This document shows positions 7,876 through 17,361 of a DNA stretch of 36,363 nucleotides, one piece after another (position 1 is the stretch's first letter; each line of letters opens with the position of its first letter). Location of the stretch: positions 1 through 36,363 of the forward strand of contig JAKZSU010000239.1 in assembly GCA_047517485.1 (NCBI GenBank), in the 5' to 3' direction. The DNA is from JAKZSU01 sp047517485 (GTDB lineage: Bacteria; Pseudomonadota; Alphaproteobacteria; UBA7887). A program made the translations under genes and the position numbers. Below the pieces are notes generated by a model. The model was not told the DNA's origin. It did no database searches and saw nothing but the letters and a program-made list of their open reading frames with translations.

Positions 7876-9534
7876 TCAGGTCGATTGCCGGCGCAAGAAC
7901 GCGGGAATGTCGAGGAGCTCGTCTTCTCGACGTGGCGACGCACCCGGACCACCGGCCGGAACCGACGGTGCCAAGTCCGATGCCGCGGTCTCCAAGACAG
8001 GCTCTCGAGTGACCGGCTCGGTGACTTTCGGGGTCACCGTCGGAGTCACCCCGGCCGGCGGCTGAGCCGGCGTCTCGATCGTCGGCTCGACCCCCGCCGC
8101 CGGAACACGGCCGCTGCGCTTCATCCACTCGAACAGCCGTGGCCGAGCCGCGACTTCCGCCTCGGGTGTATCCGAAGCTGATTGCGAGGCGCATTGCGGC
8201 TCCCCCTCGGTTTCGATATCAGCCTGCTCGGCAACCGGCAAACGGTCCGATTCGCGACGGCCGCCAAGCACCGGCTGAACCGATGTTTGAATCGGCTCTA
8301 CCGGAGCTTCCACGACACTCGCTTGGGGCTCCGCCGCCACCGCCATCGCGGGTTCGGGCGCCGGTTGGGCCACTTCGATTGATGTGCGGGCGGGATCCGG
8401 CGGAGTCAGCCCAAACAGTCGTTTCGCGGTCTGTGCCGGAGCGAAAATCGCCGCCGGCACCTCGTCCCTGACCGCGGTCGAGGACACCGCTTCGGTGATC
8501 ACCCCCGACGGCGCCGCGCCACTCCCGGCAAGACGCTCGGCACCGGCCAAAGCGCCGGCCGACGATTCGGCGTAATCGATTCCGGTCGCCACGACGGAAA
8601 CCCGAACCCGGCCCGCAAGCTCTTCGTCGAATGTCGAGCCGAAAATAATGTTGGCCTCGACATCGACTTGATCACGAATGTGATTACACGCCTCGTCGAC
8701 CTCGAACAGGGTCATGTCTGGACCACCGGTGATGTTAACCAGGACGCCGCGCGCGCCCTTCAAGGACACATCGTCGAGCAACGGATTGTTGATCGCCGCC
8801 TCGGCGGCATCGAGCGAGCGCTTCTCGCCCTCGGCCTCGCCGGTCCCCATCATCGCCTTGCCCATCTCCATCATCACCGAGCGAACGTCGGCGAAATCGA
8901 GATTGATCAGGCCCGGCATGACCATCAAGTCGGTGACCCCACGCACGCCCGAATACAGCACGTCGTCGGCCATCTTGAAGGCATCCGCGAACGTCGTCTT
9001 CTCGTTGGCGACGCGGAACAGGTTTTGGTTGGGGATGACGATCAAGGTGTCGACGACCTGCTGGAGTTCGTCGATCCCGGCCTCGGCAATCCGCATCCGG
9101 TGTTTGCCCTCGAAATGAAACGGCTTGGTGACCACGCCCACCGTCAGGATGTCGGCATCGCGCGCCGCCTGGGCGAGGATCGGCGCCGCGCCGGTGCCAG
9201 TTCCGCCGCCCATGCCGCAGGTGATGAACACCATGTTGGCGCCCTGCAAATGGTCCTGGATCGATTCGAGTGCCTCCTCGGCGGCCTGACGGCCGACATC
9301 CGGTCGAGCGCCGGCTCCAAGTCCCTGGGTAAGCATGGTCCCCAGCTGAATGTGCCGTTCGGTCAGCGATTGCGCCAGGGCCTGGGCATCGGTATTGGCG
9401 ACCACGAACTCGACGCCCTCGAGATGAGACGTGATCATGTTGTTGACGGCATTGCCCCCGGCACCCCCGACACCGAACACGCTAATCTTCGGCTTGAGTT
9501 CATGTGTTGCCGGTACGTTCAAGTTGATGGTCAT
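7876..9534 (-). CDS. ftsZ: cell division GTPase FtsZ
   Basis: FtsZ polymerises at mid-cell and scaffolds the divisome. This 552-residue version has the nucleotide-binding GVGGAGGNAVN (21-31), the tubulin signature GGGTGTG (109-115) and the T7 loop NLDFADV (211-217). After the GTPase core (to about residue 325) comes a long disordered linker of about 210 residues rich in Ala, Pro and Glu, then the conserved C-terminal peptide DIPAFLRRQ (542-550) that binds FtsA. ATG 9534 is chosen because GGAGGG lies 4-5 bases upstream; ATG 9546 has no properly spaced site. The total is much longer than E. coli FtsZ (about 383), as is common in alphaproteobacteria. It follows ftsA by 79 bases. Confidence 0.97.
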   Translation of the reverse strand: MTINLNVPATHELKPKISVFGVGGAGGNAVNNMITSHLEGVEFVVANTDAQALAQSLTERHIQLGTMLTQGLGAGARPDVGRQAAEEALESIQDHLQGANMVFITCGMGGGTGTGAAPILAQAARDADILTVGVVTKPFHFEGKHRMRIAEAGIDELQQVVDTLIVIPNQNLFRVANEKTTFADAFKMADDVLYSGVRGVTDLMVMPGLINLDFADVRSVMMEMGKAMMGTGEAEGEKRSLDAAEAAINNPLLDDVSLKGARGVLVNITGGPDMTLFEVDEACNHIRDQVDVEANIIFGSTFDEELAGRVRVSVVATGIDYAESSAGALAGAERLAGSGAAPSGVITEAVSSTAVRDEVPAAIFAPAQTAKRLFGLTPPDPARTSIEVAQPAPEPAMAVAAEPQASVVEAPVEPIQTSVQPVLGGRRESDRLPVAEQADIETEGEPQCASQSASDTPEAEVAARPRLFEWMKRSGRVPAAGVEPTIETPAQPPAGVTPTVTPKVTEPVTREPVLETAASDLAPSVPAGGPGASPRREDELLDIPAFLRRQST

Positions 9535-9613
9535 AAGGCCCTCCATTGCCTCCGGTGCGGTGCTGCAAGTGATGTGATTGCGTCGGTGCCCCGCGTCACC
9601 GCCGCAATCGATC

Positions 9614-10858
9614 TCAGAAGTTCTCTCTCAGCCATTGTCCGATCCGGCCGAAACTCGGAGCCGGTTCCCTCGTGGACGGTCGTCTGGGAGCGATCGGGTC
9701 GAGATCGCGATCAAAATTGTGGGCCAACAGGCCCGCGGCCACGGCAAACGCCGGACCGCTCGTCGACTCGGCAAGGCCGCGGATCGGGCGCGGACGCCCC
9801 AGCCGAATCGGTCTGTCGAGAATCTGTGTTGCCAGGTCGCGCATGCCGGTGAGCTGACTGGCGCCGCCGGTCAGCACCACCCGTCGCCCGCCGACCTCGT
9901 CGACCCCGCCTTGGCTGAGGCGATCGCGAACGAGTTCGAGGGTCTCCTCGACACGCGGCCGGATGATTTCGATCAGGCGCGCGCGCGAAACATGATTGGG
10001 ACCCGGATCGTCGGTCTCGCCGATTTCCGGCACATCAATCATGTGGCGATGGTCGGATCCGCCGGCGATCGCCGATCCGTGCAAGGTCTTCAGCCGCTCG
10101 GCGTCGGCCGGCGGGGTTGAAAGACCGTAGGCGATATCGTTGGTGATGTGGGCGCCGCCGACAGGAATACTGTCGGCAAACACCAGGGCGCCGTCCGCGA
10201 AAGCGCCGATCGAGGTGGTTCCTGCACCCATGTCGACGCAAACTGATCCGAGTGACATTTCGTCGTCGACCAAGACCGCGCGCCCGGCGACTTCCGCCGA
10301 CAGCGCCAGATCACCGATGTCGAGATGACAATGTCCGGCACACGCCGACAGGTTGCGCACCGCGCCACGGGTGACGCTGACGACATGCATGATCACCCCG
10401 AGCTGATCGCCGAACAGGCCGCGTGGATCCTGAATCCCGACCACGCCGTCGACGGTGTAGGAAATCGGGTGGATATGGACCGCGGTTCGGTCGTCGGGGA
10501 CCGGCAACCGATAGCCTTCGTCGAGGACGCGGCGCACATCGGCATCGGCGGCTTCCTGGCCGTCGAGCACGACCTCGACGGCGAACCGTTGCGACAGCGG
10601 GCGGCCGCAGGAAAGATTGATCGTCACCGACCGAATGGTTTCTCCCGCCATGGTCTCGGCGGCATGGACCGCGCTGCGGATCGACTCCTCGGCGGCTTCC
10701 ATGTCGACGATCGAGCCACCGCGAATGCCGCGCGATGGCTTATGACCGACGCCGAGAATCCGCAGCACGCCATCGCCTTCGTCTTCCGCCACCAGGCAGC
10801 AGATTTTCGCCGTGCCCACATCGAGCGCCGCAATCGGTTTTCCGTCGTTACTGCTCAT
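9614..10858 (-). CDS. ftsA: cell division protein FtsA
   Basis: FtsA is the actin-like ATPase that tethers FtsZ filaments to the inner membrane. Visible actin-fold motifs are ALDVGTAKICCLVAE near residues 11-25 (phosphate 1), CVDMGAGTTSIGAF mid-protein (phosphate 2) and VLTGGASQLTGM (adenosine region). The last residues FGRIGQWLRENF form the expected C-terminal amphipathic membrane-targeting helix. At 414 residues it is of normal length. It starts 28 bases after the ftsQ stop and precedes ftsZ, the conserved ftsQ-ftsA-ftsZ order. Confidence 0.96.
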   Translation of the reverse strand: MSSNDGKPIAALDVGTAKICCLVAEDEGDGVLRILGVGHKPSRGIRGGSIVDMEAAEESIRSAVHAAETMAGETIRSVTINLSCGRPLSQRFAVEVVLDGQEAADADVRRVLDEGYRLPVPDDRTAVHIHPISYTVDGVVGIQDPRGLFGDQLGVIMHVVSVTRGAVRNLSACAGHCHLDIGDLALSAEVAGRAVLVDDEMSLGSVCVDMGAGTTSIGAFADGALVFADSIPVGGAHITNDIAYGLSTPPADAERLKTLHGSAIAGGSDHRHMIDVPEIGETDDPGPNHVSRARLIEIIRPRVEETLELVRDRLSQGGVDEVGGRRVVLTGGASQLTGMRDLATQILDRPIRLGRPRPIRGLAESTSGPAFAVAAGLLAHNFDRDLDPIAPRRPSTREPAPSFGRIGQWLRENF

Positions 10859-10886
10859 CGCGGATCGATGTCTTTCCTAAAGTGGG

Positions 10887-11831
10887 TCATGCGTCCGAGC
10901 CTCCGGACGGGGTCCCGTCGTTTTCCTGTTTGTGGTCTTGCGCCCCCGGAGACAGCCGGATTGTCGCCCGATCCGCTTGCCTCAGATCGAGCGATATGAT
11001 GTCGCTGTCGAGGACCGCTTCGAGACGCTGCAGGGTTCCCAGACGATCCAACGACGGCCCCACCGGGCCTTCGGGGAGCGACACCTTGACGCGATCGTCG
11101 AAGTGCAGGGTCCAACGTCGCTCACCGACCCAGTTCGCGGCCGACAACCGGCGCGCCAATGCCGGCTGGTTGGCCAACGCGCGCAGCAGAATCGGCAACC
11201 GGGCGGGCGCGCCTTCACCGACGATATGGGGCAAATGGGAGAAGTGCGCGATGTCGCCGCCGTCGATCACCGCGCCGGACGTATCGACCAGCTTGTGCAC
11301 GCGCTCGGATTGCCACACCGCCAGCGGGCGGCGTTCGCGCAGGCGCACATAGATGGTATCGGGTAGGTGCCGCTCGACCACCGCGGTGGCGACCCAGCCG
11401 AGGTTCTCGAGGCGCGCCTTCGCTGCGGCGGGATCAACGAGGAGGATGGGATCGCCGCGTGCAATACCGAGCGCCGTCAGCAAGGCTTCGGATGGCGCCT
11501 CGCTTCGACCTTCGACGAAAATCTCCTGCACGGTCAGTCCCGCGCGCATGCTCGCGGCGACAAGTACTTGCTGGGTTTCGCCAAACAGCACCGCCGCTTG
11601 CCCCGAAACCCAGTAATAGCCGCCCCCGAAGCCGGTCGAAAGAATGAAAACCAGCACCGCGACGATTTTCCACGGCACCGCCTGAAGGCGGGAATATAGC
11701 GCGCCGCGCCGGCCGCGCGAAGTCTTCCTCGGCTTCGCCTTGCGGCGGGGCGTTGCGACCGTTTTCGACGGTCTTGTCCGCCGTTTCGACGGCGCCACCC
11801 GATCGACGCCACGCGCGGTTAGTCGCGACAT
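10887..11831 (-). CDS. ftsQ: divisome protein FtsQ
   Basis: FtsQ (DivIB) is a single-pass divisome protein that recruits FtsB/FtsL and FtsW/FtsI. The 314-residue product has a very basic cytoplasmic tail (residues 1-50, rich in Arg/Lys), a membrane span at about 54-75 (VPWKIVAVLVFILSTGFGGG), a periplasmic POTRA-like domain starting LTVQEIFVEG (99-108) and the beta domain with YVRLRERRPLAVWQ. ATG 11831 is chosen because GGAGG lies 7 bases upstream; GTG 11852 would add seven residues. It overlaps the end of ddl by 13 bases, implying coupling. Confidence 0.94.
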   Translation of the reverse strand: MSRLTARGVDRVAPSKRRTRPSKTVATPRRKAKPRKTSRGRRGALYSRLQAVPWKIVAVLVFILSTGFGGGYYWVSGQAAVLFGETQQVLVAASMRAGLTVQEIFVEGRSEAPSEALLTALGIARGDPILLVDPAAAKARLENLGWVATAVVERHLPDTIYVRLRERRPLAVWQSERVHKLVDTSGAVIDGGDIAHFSHLPHIVGEGAPARLPILLRALANQPALARRLSAANWVGERRWTLHFDDRVKVSLPEGPVGPSLDRLGTLQRLEAVLDSDIISLDLRQADRATIRLSPGAQDHKQENDGTPSGGSDA

Positions 11832-12736
11832 CGCGCGTCCTCCACTATCCACTCGACCAATTGTGGAAAATCGAAGCCTGCGTGCGCGGCGATTTCCGGG
11901 ACCAGCGACAGCGGCGTCATGCCGGGTTGGGTATTGATCTCGAGCAGCCGCAGACCAAGACCGCCATCGCTATCGTCATAGCGCAAATCGGCCCGCGTCA
12001 CGCCGCTGCATCCAAGCGCGTCATGGGCCTGTTTCGCGATCGCGAGCGAGTACTGGTAATCGCCGTCCGGCATCGGCGCCGGCATCAGATGTTCGGCGCG
12101 TCCCGCGACGTATTTCGCCTCATAATCGTAGAAGCCTTCGCGGGGACGGATTTCCAGCGCGCCGAGCGCCCGATCGCCCATCACCGCCACCGCGATCTCG
12201 TGCCCGGGCACATAGGCCTCGACCAGGACCTCGTCGCCATAGACCCATTGCTGTTGATCGAACGGGCTCGCGGGATCGCCCTCTTGGACGATGCGGACGC
12301 CGACGCTCGAGCCCTCGTTGAGCGGCTTGATAACGTAGGGACGCGGCATCGGGTCGCCGGCCATGATCTCGGTGCGGCCGACCACCTTGCCGTCGGCGAC
12401 CGGCAGGCCGGCATCGACAAACAGGCGCTTGGCCATCGGCTTATCCATCGCCAGCGACGACGCGAGGATTCCGGAATGGGTGTACGCCAGCCCGAGCAAC
12501 TCGCAGAGACCTTGGACGCTGCCGTCTTCGCCGTAACGCCCGTGCAGCGCGTTGAACACGACGTCCGTATAGGGCCGCATCTCGGTTAGCTTACTCGCGA
12601 TATCGCGACCGACATCGACCGGCGTCGGGTGATACCCTAGCCCGCTCAATGCGTCCGAGATCGCCGCGCCGCTGACCAGCGACACTTCGCGCTCGGAAGA
12701 CCAGCCGCCCAGCAGAACCGCCACCCGCCGAGTCAT
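11819..12736 (-). CDS. ddl: D-alanine--D-alanine ligase
   Basis: Ddl joins two D-alanines with ATP, giving the dipeptide MurF adds to UDP-MurNAc-tripeptide. This 305-residue ATP-grasp enzyme begins MTRRVAVLLGGWSSEREVS, with the substrate-orienting Glu in the SERE motif. It continues with HGRYGEDGSVQG, MDKPMAKRL, KPLNEGSSVGV (glycine-rich ATP loop) and LLEINTQPGMT (metal-binding Glu and Asn). ATG 12736 is chosen: it shares ATGA with the murB stop and has GGAGG 7 bases upstream. Everything reading further upstream is out-of-frame murB sequence. Confidence 0.96.
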   Translation of the reverse strand: MTRRVAVLLGGWSSEREVSLVSGAAISDALSGLGYHPTPVDVGRDIASKLTEMRPYTDVVFNALHGRYGEDGSVQGLCELLGLAYTHSGILASSLAMDKPMAKRLFVDAGLPVADGKVVGRTEIMAGDPMPRPYVIKPLNEGSSVGVRIVQEGDPASPFDQQQWVYGDEVLVEAYVPGHEIAVAVMGDRALGALEIRPREGFYDYEAKYVAGRAEHLMPAPMPDGDYQYSLAIAKQAHDALGCSGVTRADLRYDDSDGGLGLRLLEINTQPGMTPLSLVPEIAAHAGFDFPQLVEWIVEDARCRD

Positions 12737-13671
12737 TGGTCGGCCTCCGGGCGTGGCGTGGCGCGGCCGAGCCGACGAATTTCCCATTCCAACCGCACAC
12801 CCGTGGTCTCGAGCACCCGCCGCCGCACGTCCTCGCCAAGGTCTTCGAGATCGGCCGCTGTGGCGGTGCTGGTGTTGATCAGGAAATTGCAATGCTTCTC
12901 GGACACCATCGCACCGCCTCGGGCAAGGCCGCGGCACCCGGCTCGGTCGATGAGCTCCCAAGCCTTTGCCTCACCCGGCGGATTGGCGAAGGTGCTGCCG
13001 CCGGTGCGGGTGCGGATCGGTTGGCTCGCCTCGCGCGCGGTGGCGATTTCGGTCATCCGCCGCGCGACGATATCGGCACGCTCGACGACGCCGCGGAGCT
13101 TCGCGCCAGTGCAGATCCAGGTCTCGGGCAAGGCACTTTGGCGATACCCGAAGTCGAGTTGATCGGGAGCCAAGGTATGCACGCTACCGGTCTCGTCGAT
13201 CGCGCCGATCGACAGGATCACCTCGCCGATTTCGCGGCCGTAGGCGCCCGCGTTCATCCGCACCGCGCCGCCAATCGTGCCGGGGACTCCGCTGAGAAAT
13301 TCAAGGCCGCCGATCCCCGCCTCGCAGGCGACCCGCGCGACATTGAGATCGAGTGCCGAGCCGCCCGCCACGACGTCCACGCCGTCGGCGTCGATTCCGG
13401 CGAACGCGCGGCCAAGTCGAATGACCACGCCGTCGATCCCGCCGTCGCGGATCAGCACGTTCGAGCTCACGCCGAGTACGGTGACCGGAACGTCCGCCGG
13501 CTTGGCGGCGAGAAAACCACAAAGATCCTCGAGATCGGCCGGCGTAAACAGCACTTCCGCCGGGCCGCCGACCCTGAACCAACTGACGCGATCGAGCGCC
13601 GCGCCGGCACGGATACGGCCACGGACATCGGGCAAACGGTCGAGCAACGTGCGCTCACCGGCGGCCATCAT
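12733..13671 (-). CDS. murB: UDP-N-acetylenolpyruvoylglucosamine reductase MurB
   Basis: MurB is the cytosolic FAD/NADPH enzyme that reduces UDP-GlcNAc-enolpyruvate to UDP-MurNAc. The 312-residue protein shows the FAD-binding VSWFRVGGPAEVLF and VLGVSSNVLIRDGG, FLSGVPGTIGGAVRMNAGAYG, the proton-donor region RTGGSTFANPPG and GGAMVSEKHCNFLIN. ATG 13671 has GGGAGG about 6 bases upstream and shares ATGA with the murC stop; an adjacent in-frame ATG at 13668 differs by one residue. Its position between murC and ddl is common in alphaproteobacterial clusters. Confidence 0.96.
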   Translation of the reverse strand: MMAAGERTLLDRLPDVRGRIRAGAALDRVSWFRVGGPAEVLFTPADLEDLCGFLAAKPADVPVTVLGVSSNVLIRDGGIDGVVIRLGRAFAGIDADGVDVVAGGSALDLNVARVACEAGIGGLEFLSGVPGTIGGAVRMNAGAYGREIGEVILSIGAIDETGSVHTLAPDQLDFGYRQSALPETWICTGAKLRGVVERADIVARRMTEIATAREASQPIRTRTGGSTFANPPGEAKAWELIDRAGCRGLARGGAMVSEKHCNFLINTSTATAADLEDLGEDVRRRVLETTGVRLEWEIRRLGRATPRPEADQ

Positions 13672-15137
13672 TGGGCGCCTCCCGCCGCCGTCGGCGCGTC
13701 GCCGAGCGCGATCAAGGCGCCCGGGAGATCGTTCGCCCACTGGGTGATATTCCCGGCCCCGAGGCACACCACCAGGTCGCCCGGCCGGGCGATCTCAAAA
13801 ACCATTGGCGCCAGCATGTCGGGCGCGTCGAGCGGGATCACCGCGCGATGGCCGCGCGCGATCAGCCCATCGACCAGGGCATCGCGATCGATGCCTTCGA
13901 TCGGCGCCTCGCCGGCCGCGTAGACATCGGCGACGATCACCGCGTCGGCATCGTTGAAACAGGTGCAGAAATCCTCGAACAGGTTGGCCAACCGGCTGTA
14001 GCGGTGCGGTTGAACCACGGCGACCAGCCGCCCATCCGCGCCTTCCGCGTCGAGGCCTTCGCGCGCGGCGCGCAGCACCGCCGCGATTTCCACCGGGTGA
14101 TGGCCATAATCGTCGACCACGCTTACCCCGTGGGCTTCGCCGACCCGGGTGAAGCGGCGCTTGACACCGGCGAAATCACCCAAGGCCTGGCGAATGGTAT
14201 CCTCGGCAATGTCCATCTCGGTGGCAATCGCGATCATCGCCAACGCGTTCTGGACATTGTGCGCGCCCGGCATGCGCAACACCAGATTGGCCATCGTCCG
14301 CTCGCTCGGCTGGTCACCCTTGGCCGCCGAGGCGCGCGCGCTGACCACCACGTCGAAACGCGTGCCATCGCGGTCGGGGCGCACATTGATCGCGCGGATG
14401 TCGGCTTGCGGGCTCATGCCGTAAGTGACGATGCGGCGGTCCGAGATGCGGCCGATCATCGCCTGCACTTCGGGGTGATCGAGACACAGGGCGGCGAAGC
14501 CATAGAACGGGATGTTCTCGACGAAGCTCTGGAACGCGGTCCGCAGCGCATCGAAGTCACCGTAGAATTCGAGATGCTCGGGATCGATGTTGGTGACCAC
14601 CGCGATGGTCGCCGGCAGGCGAATGAACGTGCCGTCGGATTCGTCCGCCTCGACCACCATCCAATCGCTCGACCCGAGGCGGGCATTGGTCCCATAGGCG
14701 TTGATGATGCCGCCATTGATTACCGTCGGATCGAGCCCCGCGGCATCGAGCAGGGCGGCGATGATCGAGGTGGTGGTGGTCTTGCCGTGGGTGCCGCCGA
14801 TCGCGATCGACCATTTGAGGCGCATCAGCTCGGCGAGCATCTCGGCACGCCTGACCACCGGGACATGGCGCTTGCGCGCGGCGACGATCTCGACATTGTC
14901 GGACTTCACCGCGCTCGAGACCACGACCACCGAGGCGTCGGCGATATTCTCCGCCGCATGACCAGTATGGACGGTCATGCCGAGCGCCCTGAGGCGCCGG
15001 ACGTTGGCGTTCTCGGCGAGATCGCTCCCTTGGATCTGATATCCCAAATTGCGCATCACCTCGGCGATGCCGCTCATGCCGATACCGCCGATGCCGACGA
15101 AGTGTAGCGTGCCAATGTCGAGGGGAAGCGTGGTCAT
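13668..15137 (-). CDS. murC: UDP-N-acetylmuramate--L-alanine ligase MurC
   Basis: MurC adds L-Ala to UDP-MurNAc, the first stem-peptide residue. The 489-residue Mur ligase has the N-terminal UDP-binding LHFVGIGGIGMSGIAEV (11-27), the ATP P-loop GGTHGKTTTT (114-123), VVEADESDGTF, the NIDPEHLEFYGD segment, and C-terminal DDYGHHPVEI and QPHRYSR. ATG 15137 has GGAGGAGG 5 bases upstream and shares ATGA with the murG stop. The last four bases overlap the murB start. Confidence 0.97.
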   Translation of the reverse strand: MTTLPLDIGTLHFVGIGGIGMSGIAEVMRNLGYQIQGSDLAENANVRRLRALGMTVHTGHAAENIADASVVVVSSAVKSDNVEIVAARKRHVPVVRRAEMLAELMRLKWSIAIGGTHGKTTTTSIIAALLDAAGLDPTVINGGIINAYGTNARLGSSDWMVVEADESDGTFIRLPATIAVVTNIDPEHLEFYGDFDALRTAFQSFVENIPFYGFAALCLDHPEVQAMIGRISDRRIVTYGMSPQADIRAINVRPDRDGTRFDVVVSARASAAKGDQPSERTMANLVLRMPGAHNVQNALAMIAIATEMDIAEDTIRQALGDFAGVKRRFTRVGEAHGVSVVDDYGHHPVEIAAVLRAAREGLDAEGADGRLVAVVQPHRYSRLANLFEDFCTCFNDADAVIVADVYAAGEAPIEGIDRDALVDGLIARGHRAVIPLDAPDMLAPMVFEIARPGDLVVCLGAGNITQWANDLPGALIALGDAPTAAGGAQ

Positions 15138-16240
15138 GCCGCCTCCTCCGCCGCCACCAGCTCGCGTGCCACCGTGACCAGGCGCGCGACCGCGTCCGGC
15201 CGCCCGAATCCGCGCGCGTGTGCGGCGGCATCGGTCAATGCGGACGGATCGGTCAGTCGATCGGCGATCACGGTGCCGAGCGAGGCCGGTGTCATCTCGC
15301 GCTCGATCATCACCCAGGCGGCGCCGGCCGCGGCCAGGGCCTTGGCATTGGCCTCTTGATGATTGTCCGTCGCATGGGGATAGGGGATCAGGATCGCCGG
15401 GCGTCCGACCGCTGTGAGTTCCGCCACCGTCGAGGCACCGGCGCGCGCGATCACCAAATGCGCCGCCGCGAGTCGGTCCGCCATGTCGTCGATGAAGGGC
15501 GCCAGCCGGGCGTCGATCCCGGCCTCGCGATAGATCGTTTGCGCCGCCGCGAGATCGTCCTCGCGGCACTGTTGGACCAGGCGCAAGCGGGCGCGCAGGT
15601 TTTCCGGCAACGTGGCCAGCGCGATGGGAAGAACCGTCCCCAAGACGCGCGCGCCCTGGCTGCCGCCGACCGCGAGCAGATCGATCGGGCCGTCGGCGGA
15701 CGGCGCCGTGTAGGGGCAGTCGCGCTGTGCGACGAAACTTTCGCGAACCGGGTTGCCGACCTGAATCAGACGGGCCTCGTCACGCGGCCGGACCTTGACG
15801 GTCTCGGGAAATGCCGTGGCAATCGCCTTGGCGCGCGGTGCCAGCAGCCGGTTGGCGCGACCGAGCACGGCGTTGGCCTCGTGAACCAAAGTGGGAATGC
15901 CCAGGCTCCAGGCCGCGAGCAACGGCGGCACCGCCGCGTAACCGCCGAAACCGACCGCCAGAGTGGGCGTGAGTCGGCGCAGCAGCGAGCGCGCCTGCAG
16001 CACGCCGAGGACAAGTTCGGCGAGACCGCGCACGGTGCCGAGCAAGCCCCGACCGGCGAGCGCGCCGGCGCGGACCGTGTGGCACGGCACGTCGGCGAAC
16101 TCGGTGCCGAACGAGCCGCCACGGTGATCGGTGACGAAGTGGGTCGCCTGGCCGTCGTGCATCAGACCGCGTGCCAAGGCGAGCGCCGGAAACACATGAC
16201 CGCCGGTGCCGCCCGCCGCGATCACGATCGGACCGCTCAT
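15134..16240 (-). CDS. murG: lipid II synthase MurG
   Basis: MurG transfers GlcNAc from UDP-GlcNAc to lipid I on the cytoplasmic face of the membrane. This 368-residue GT-B glycosyltransferase (family GT28) has the N-terminal glycine-rich loop IAAGGTGGHVFPALALARGL (7-26), GFGGYAAVPPLLAAW, HEANAVLGRANRLL, the second-domain loop AVGGSQGARV and the donor-binding segment ARAGASTVAELTAVGRP with PYPHATDNHQ. ATG 16240 shares ATGA with the ftsW stop. Confidence 0.97.
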   Translation of the reverse strand: MSGPIVIAAGGTGGHVFPALALARGLMHDGQATHFVTDHRGGSFGTEFADVPCHTVRAGALAGRGLLGTVRGLAELVLGVLQARSLLRRLTPTLAVGFGGYAAVPPLLAAWSLGIPTLVHEANAVLGRANRLLAPRAKAIATAFPETVKVRPRDEARLIQVGNPVRESFVAQRDCPYTAPSADGPIDLLAVGGSQGARVLGTVLPIALATLPENLRARLRLVQQCREDDLAAAQTIYREAGIDARLAPFIDDMADRLAAAHLVIARAGASTVAELTAVGRPAILIPYPHATDNHQEANAKALAAAGAAWVMIEREMTPASLGTVIADRLTDPSALTDAAAHARGFGRPDAVARLVTVARELVAAEEAA

Positions 16241-17361
16241 CGCCAACTCCCCGGCCCCGGTCGCCACCGGGTAAGCGCCAGCACCATCCCCATGCCGATC
16301 GCCAACGCGATCATCGACGAGCCGCCGTAGGAGACGAACGGCAAGGTCATGCCCTTGGTCGGCACCAGGCGCAGGGTCACCGCGATGTTGATCAGCGCCT
16401 GCAAGCCGAACTGGGTCAGCAGGCCGGCGGCGGCGAGCAGCGAGAACAGATCGTCCTCCTGGGTCAAACGGACTAGGCCGCGCAGCACCACGAAGGCGAA
16501 AATGCCGACCACCAGGAAACACGCGATGAGTCCGAATTCCTCGCCGAGCACCGCGAACACGAAATCGGCGTGGGCATCGGGAAGCTGGGTCTTGACCACG
16601 CCCTCGCCGGGCCCGCGACCGAACAGGCCGCCGTTGGAGAACGCGCGCAACGAGGTCTCGACCTGATAATTGTCGCCCGCCGCGGGATCGAGGAAGCGAT
16701 CGATGCGGCTGCGGACATGGTCGAAGGTGAGATAGCCAAGCACCGTGCCGCCGACCCCACAGCCGATCAACGCCCCGACCCAGACTAGCGACAAGCCGGC
16801 CAAATAATATTGCGCGAACCAGACCGCGGCGACGGTCAGCGCCATGCCGAAATCCGGTTGCATGACAAGGACCAGAATCACCGCGGCGACCAGCGACATC
16901 GCGATCGCATCGCCCGGGATACCCTGGTACTGGCGTTGCGCGGTCAGCATCCAGGCGACGACGACGGCGAGCGCGGGTTTGATAAACTCGGTGGGCTGCA
17001 CCGAAAGCCCGGCGAAGGCGATCCAGCGCCGCGCGCCCTTGACCTCGAGGCCGACGAATATCGTCGCCACCGCGAGCAGAAACGCGAAGGCGAGCACGAT
17101 CACCGCGACGCGGCGGACGCCGACCGGCGACAGCAGCGAGACCGCGATCATCGTCGCGATGGTCGGCAGCAACAGAATCAGGTGACGGCGAACGAAATAG
17201 TAGCTGTCGAGATCGAGCCGCTCGGCCACCGGCGGGCTCGCGCCGAGCACCATCAGCGCGCCGATAAAGATCAGCGCCAGGAGCGAAAACAGCAGCCAGC
17301 GATCGACGGTCCACCACCAGCGGCCGATCAGGCTGATATCGGTTCTGGCGAGACCGCTCAT
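16237..17361 (-). CDS. ftsW: septal peptidoglycan glycosyltransferase FtsW
   Basis: FtsW is a SEDS-family polytopic membrane enzyme that polymerises lipid II at the septum with FtsI. The 374 residues contain about ten hydrophobic spans. Family markers include GARRWIAFAGLSVQPTEFIK, the large periplasmic-loop segment DRFLDPAAGDNYQVETSLRA, GRGPGEGVVK, LPDAHADFVFAVLGEEFG and the C-terminal LPFVSYGGSSMI. ATG 17361 shares ATGA with the murD stop. It lies between murD and murG, the standard dcw position. Confidence 0.96.
   Translation of the reverse strand: MSGLARTDISLIGRWWWTVDRWLLFSLLALIFIGALMVLGASPPVAERLDLDSYYFVRRHLILLLPTIATMIAVSLLSPVGVRRVAVIVLAFAFLLAVATIFVGLEVKGARRWIAFAGLSVQPTEFIKPALAVVVAWMLTAQRQYQGIPGDAIAMSLVAAVILVLVMQPDFGMALTVAAVWFAQYYLAGLSLVWVGALIGCGVGGTVLGYLTFDHVRSRIDRFLDPAAGDNYQVETSLRAFSNGGLFGRGPGEGVVKTQLPDAHADFVFAVLGEEFGLIACFLVVGIFAFVVLRGLVRLTQEDDLFSLLAAAGLLTQFGLQALINIAVTLRLVPTKGMTLPFVSYGGSSMIALAIGMGMVLALTRWRPGPGSWR

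Noticed and set aside
13671..15107. A 478-residue open frame antisense to murC, and similar long antisense frames across the dcw cluster
   Set aside because: Each mirrors a gene with intact catalytic motifs on the other strand. None has a Shine-Dalgarno-start pairing or recognisable domain.
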